Assembly: GCA_030832135.1 (NCBI GenBank) | Contig: JAURJS010000024.1 | Span: 1 to 14,284 of the forward strand | Origin: Candidatus Planktophila sp. | GTDB taxonomy: Bacteria; Actinomycetota; Actinomycetes; Nanopelagicales; Nanopelagicaceae | Length of the DNA: 14,284 bases | Reading direction: 5' to 3' | Shown here: positions 13,370 through 14,284 of the stretch, in pieces | Numbering within the stretch: the first letter of the stretch is position 1 | Layout of the letters: each line of letters begins with the position of its first letter | Program-made: the position numbers and the translations under genes | Notes under the pieces: model-generated | Seen by the model: only the letters and a program-made list of their open reading frames with translations | Told to the model about the DNA's origin: nothing | The model's database searches: none

Positions 13370-14284
13370 TTACTTGCGCAGTTTTGAGACCGCGTTAAGA
13401 ATCTGATAACCAAGAACTGCAACCAAGGTTGCATTGACGATGCCAGTAAATGTGTACTGACCCTTTGTCCATGAGATATCTGCGATTCCGATGATGATTG
13501 CTGATGCGGCGATAATCAAGTTATTTGAGTTAGAGAAATCAACCTTCGACTCAATCCAGATTCGCGCACCGAGAATTCCAATCATTCCAAAGAGAGCGAC
13601 AGCAACGCCTCCGAGAGCGCCTACAGGTGTTGCGCTCAAGACTGCACCGAACTTAGGAGAGAGGCCGAGCAGAATCGCACCGGCACCAGCAATCCAATAT
13701 GCAGCTGTTGAGTAGACACGAGTTGCAGCCATTACGCCGATATTCTCAGCATAAGTCGTTGTTCCTGAACCTCCACCAGCTCCGGCAAGCGTGGTTGCAA
13801 TTCCATCTGCAAAGAGAGCGCTGCCCATCTGATCATCGAGATCCTTACCTGTCATTGCCGCAACAGCCTTGACGTGACCAACATTCTCTGCAATAAGAAC
13901 GAGAACAACTGGAAGGAAGAGAATCATGATATTCATCTTGAAGGTTGGAGTAGTAAATGTTGGAATAGCGAACCAAGCAGCTGATGTGATTCCATCAGTG
14001 TCAACATTGCCCTGAACTAGAGCGACGACGTAGCCGATAACGATTCCAGCAAAGATACTGATTCTTCCTAAGAAGCCTTTTGAGATCGCGCTGATAAGAG
14101 CGATAGAAGCCAAGGTGATAATTCCAAGGAGCGGATCCTTAACGAAGTTCCCCTTTGCGGCACCTGCAAGGTTGAATCCGATCACAATGACGATTGTTCC
14201 TGTGACAACTGGAGGCAGAATCGCATTGATCCAATTGATACCTGCAGCTTTGACTGCCAGACCAACGAGAGCGAGAACAACTCC
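13370..14284 (-). CDS. uraA: Uracil permease, NCS2 family (UraA type), 5' end missing
   Basis: The C-terminal 304 residues of a nucleobase:proton symporter that enters from the right edge; the reading frame is open to the last base. Sequence upstream of the first internal start codon (INWINAILPPVVTGTIVIVI) is clearly coding and matches the PPvvtG region of NCS2 carriers. The substrate-binding helices are well conserved: AENVGHVKAV and GGSGTTTYAENIGVMAATRVYS, which hold the two glutamates that bind uracil in E. coli UraA. Multiple hydrophobic segments follow, with a short basic end (SKLRK). The TTYAENIGVMAATRVYS stretch argues for uracil rather than xanthine. It precedes the LysE-type gene on the same strand by 36 bp. 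Confidence 0.92.
   Translation of the reverse strand, partial: GVVLALVGLAVKAAGINWINAILPPVVTGTIVIVIGFNLAGAAKGNFVKDPLLGIITLASIALISAISKGFLGRISIFAGIVIGYVVALVQGNVDTDGITSAAWFAIPTFTTPTFKMNIMILFLPVVLVLIAENVGHVKAVAAMTGKDLDDQMGSALFADGIATTLAGAGGGSGTTTYAENIGVMAATRVYSTAAYWIAGAGAILLGLSPKFGAVLSATPVGALGGVAVALFGMIGILGARIWIESKVDFSNSNNLIIAASAIIIGIADISWTKGQYTFTGIVNATLVAVLGYQILNAVSKLRK

Noticed and set aside
13491..13715. Plus-strand open frame across the uracil permease
   Set aside because: Antisense shadow of conserved NCS2 transmembrane coding sequence, with no start signal.

Overview
The window looks like chromosomal DNA of a small-genome, free-living actinobacterium. Protein sequences are clearly actinobacterial (DUF3000 protein, PimB'-type mannosyltransferase, FadD15-type ligase, TB16.3-like SRPBCC protein, actinobacterial FadA and RNase D). 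Yet the base composition is only about half G+C by eye, and intergenic gaps run from overlaps to about 100 bp. That combination fits freshwater acI/Nanopelagicales-like lineages; this assignment is inferred, not computed. There are 15 complete protein genes and two cut by the window edges. I see no tRNA, rRNA, insertion sequence, CRISPR array or phage gene, and no gene-free stretch over 300 bp.

Layout. Bases 1-2376 (minus strand) hold the 5' part of a FadA-type thiolase, then RNase D and a DUF3000 protein as a two-gene unit. Bases 2445-3767 hold a DMT/EamA permease and, tail to tail and overlapping it, a short RibD-C-like reductase. Bases 3873-6034 (plus) hold a secreted coiled-coil NlpC/P60 peptidase and a PimB'-type glycosyltransferase. 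Bases 6038-8461 (minus) hold a LuxR-type regulator with a degenerate receiver and a long-chain acyl-CoA ligase, separated by a strong hairpin terminator. Bases 8519-9897 (plus) hold an SRPBCC protein and a ROK glucokinase. Bases 9925-11186 (minus) hold a Gfo/Idh/MocA oxidoreductase and a small acidic protein. Bases 11276-11968 (plus) hold a PlsC-type acyltransferase. Bases 11981-14284 (minus) hold a PD-(D/E)XK nuclease, a LysE-family exporter and a truncated UraA-type uracil permease.

The core from 3873 to 11968 (NlpC/P60, pimB', fadD15, SRPBCC, plsC) has the same gene content and order as the Mycobacterium tuberculosis Rv2190c-Rv2182c region as I remember it. It looks like a conserved actinobacterial cell-envelope and lipid block: peptidoglycan remodelling, phosphatidylinositol mannoside synthesis, acyl-CoA activation and phospholipid acylation. 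Here a ROK kinase, a regulator, an oxidoreductase and a small acidic protein sit within it.

The most consistent non-coding signal is a TANNNT hexamer lying exactly 6 or 7 nt before the start codon of eight genes, with no Shine-Dalgarno. This implies mostly leaderless transcription. The thiolase is the clear exception: it has a good ribosome binding site and a palindrome over its predicted -10. I found no obviously new multi-gene system. The best leads are the degenerate receiver-LuxR protein with its terminator-embedded upstream region, and the stand-alone nuclease with two CxxC pairs.
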